Shown one piece after another: positions 5,179 to 5,466 of a DNA stretch of 5,466 bases. Source of the DNA: an uncultured Eubacteriales bacterium (GTDB lineage Bacteria; Bacillota; Clostridia; Christensenellales; CAG-138); contig UQRU01000129.1 in NCBI GenBank assembly GCA_900543475.1, positions 1-5,466 on the forward strand, given 5' to 3'. The stretch's first letter is position 1. The number at the start of each line of letters is the position of its first letter. The position numbers were made by a program, and so were the translations under genes. The notes under the pieces are model-generated. The model was not told the DNA's origin. It did not search any database and saw nothing but the letters and a program-made list of their open reading frames with translations.

Positions 5179-5352
5179 CGCGCAACAGGGGAGGAGGTCG
5201 GCATCCCATAGCGGCCCGCGGTGGAACGGACCTGCCGCCCGGGCCCGTAGGCCATGGGCCCGGGCGCGCCCGGCGGAGCGGAGCCGCTGCCGCGTCCCTT
5301 CCTACGATATGTTTCCTGCGCCAGGCCCCATAGATTGTGGGGCCTGGCTTTT
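5179..5352 (+). repeat. structured intergenic element, copy B (downstream of thiT)
   Basis: Non-coding sequence beginning 13 nt after the thiT stop and related to copy A at 158-327 on the opposite strand. From CGCGCA to the end of CCGCGG both copies are 43 nt with 29 matching positions by hand count. The central hairpin is a perfect 10-bp stem (GCCCGGGCCC 5237-5246 with 5256-5265) with loop GTAGGCCAT, against GTAGGGCAT in copy A. Three base pairs of the stem differ from copy A and all three stay paired. Conserved blocks GCGGA, GCCGCG-n-CCCTTCCT and GGCCCCATAG follow. Copy B ends in an intact terminator. It could be a 3'-UTR element, a small RNA made by processing, or a mobile palindromic repeat; I do not recognise a family. 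Confidence 0.5.
5320..5352 (+). terminator. strong intrinsic terminator downstream of thiT
   Basis: GCCAGGCCCCA (5320-5330) pairs perfectly over 11 bp with TGGGGCCTGGC (5338-5348) around the 7-nt loop TAGATTG, followed by TTTT (5349-5352). It forms the end of copy B and would terminate the thiT transcript or any small RNA derived from it. Confidence 0.88.
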
Positions 5353-5373
5353 CGCTGCCTTTGGGCGGCGGCC

Positions 5374-5466
<93 letters not shown>

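Overview
This is a GC-rich bacterial window with good Shine-Dalgarno sites, sigma-A type promoters, a TPP riboswitch and an ECF-type thiamine transporter. Together with a G5/M23 envelope protein upstream of murA, this suggests a gut-type Bacillota of class Clostridia, possibly Oscillospirales (inference; there is no marker gene to confirm it). Four protein genes are supported. The right end runs into an artificial-looking poly-G/poly-C tail, so the window probably reaches a contig end there.

Layout. Positions 1-157 hold no gene, only GC-rich hairpins. Positions 158-327 (minus strand) hold a structured non-coding element, here called copy A, just downstream of murA. murA (359-1624, minus) makes the first committed enzyme of peptidoglycan synthesis. 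A short intergenic stretch carries the terminator of the next gene. That gene (1809-3431, minus) encodes a membrane-anchored protein with a repetitive cytoplasmic tail, a G5 domain and a LytM/M23 domain that has lost its two catalytic histidines. A 131-bp divergent promoter region (3432-3562) follows. On the plus strand come a TSUP (TauE/SafE-type) permease (3563-4303) and then a promoter, TPP riboswitch, terminator-like expression platform and thiT (4305-5166). Downstream of thiT, 5179-5352 holds copy B of the structured element, ending in a strong intrinsic terminator.

How the parts relate. The two minus-strand genes both concern the cell envelope: MurA makes precursor, while the M23 protein is probably a non-enzymatic wall-binding or regulatory factor. 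The two plus-strand genes are separate transport functions. thiT has its own promoter and is controlled by thiamine pyrophosphate; the permease has its own promoter and no convincing terminator before thiT.

The most unusual signal is the pair of related intergenic elements A and B. They sit downstream of two unrelated genes, each in the sense direction of its gene. They share several sequence blocks and a 10-bp stem in which three base pairs differ by compensatory changes, which points to a conserved RNA or DNA structure that I cannot name. A second is the promoter of the M23 gene, whose spacing predicts a leaderless mRNA.
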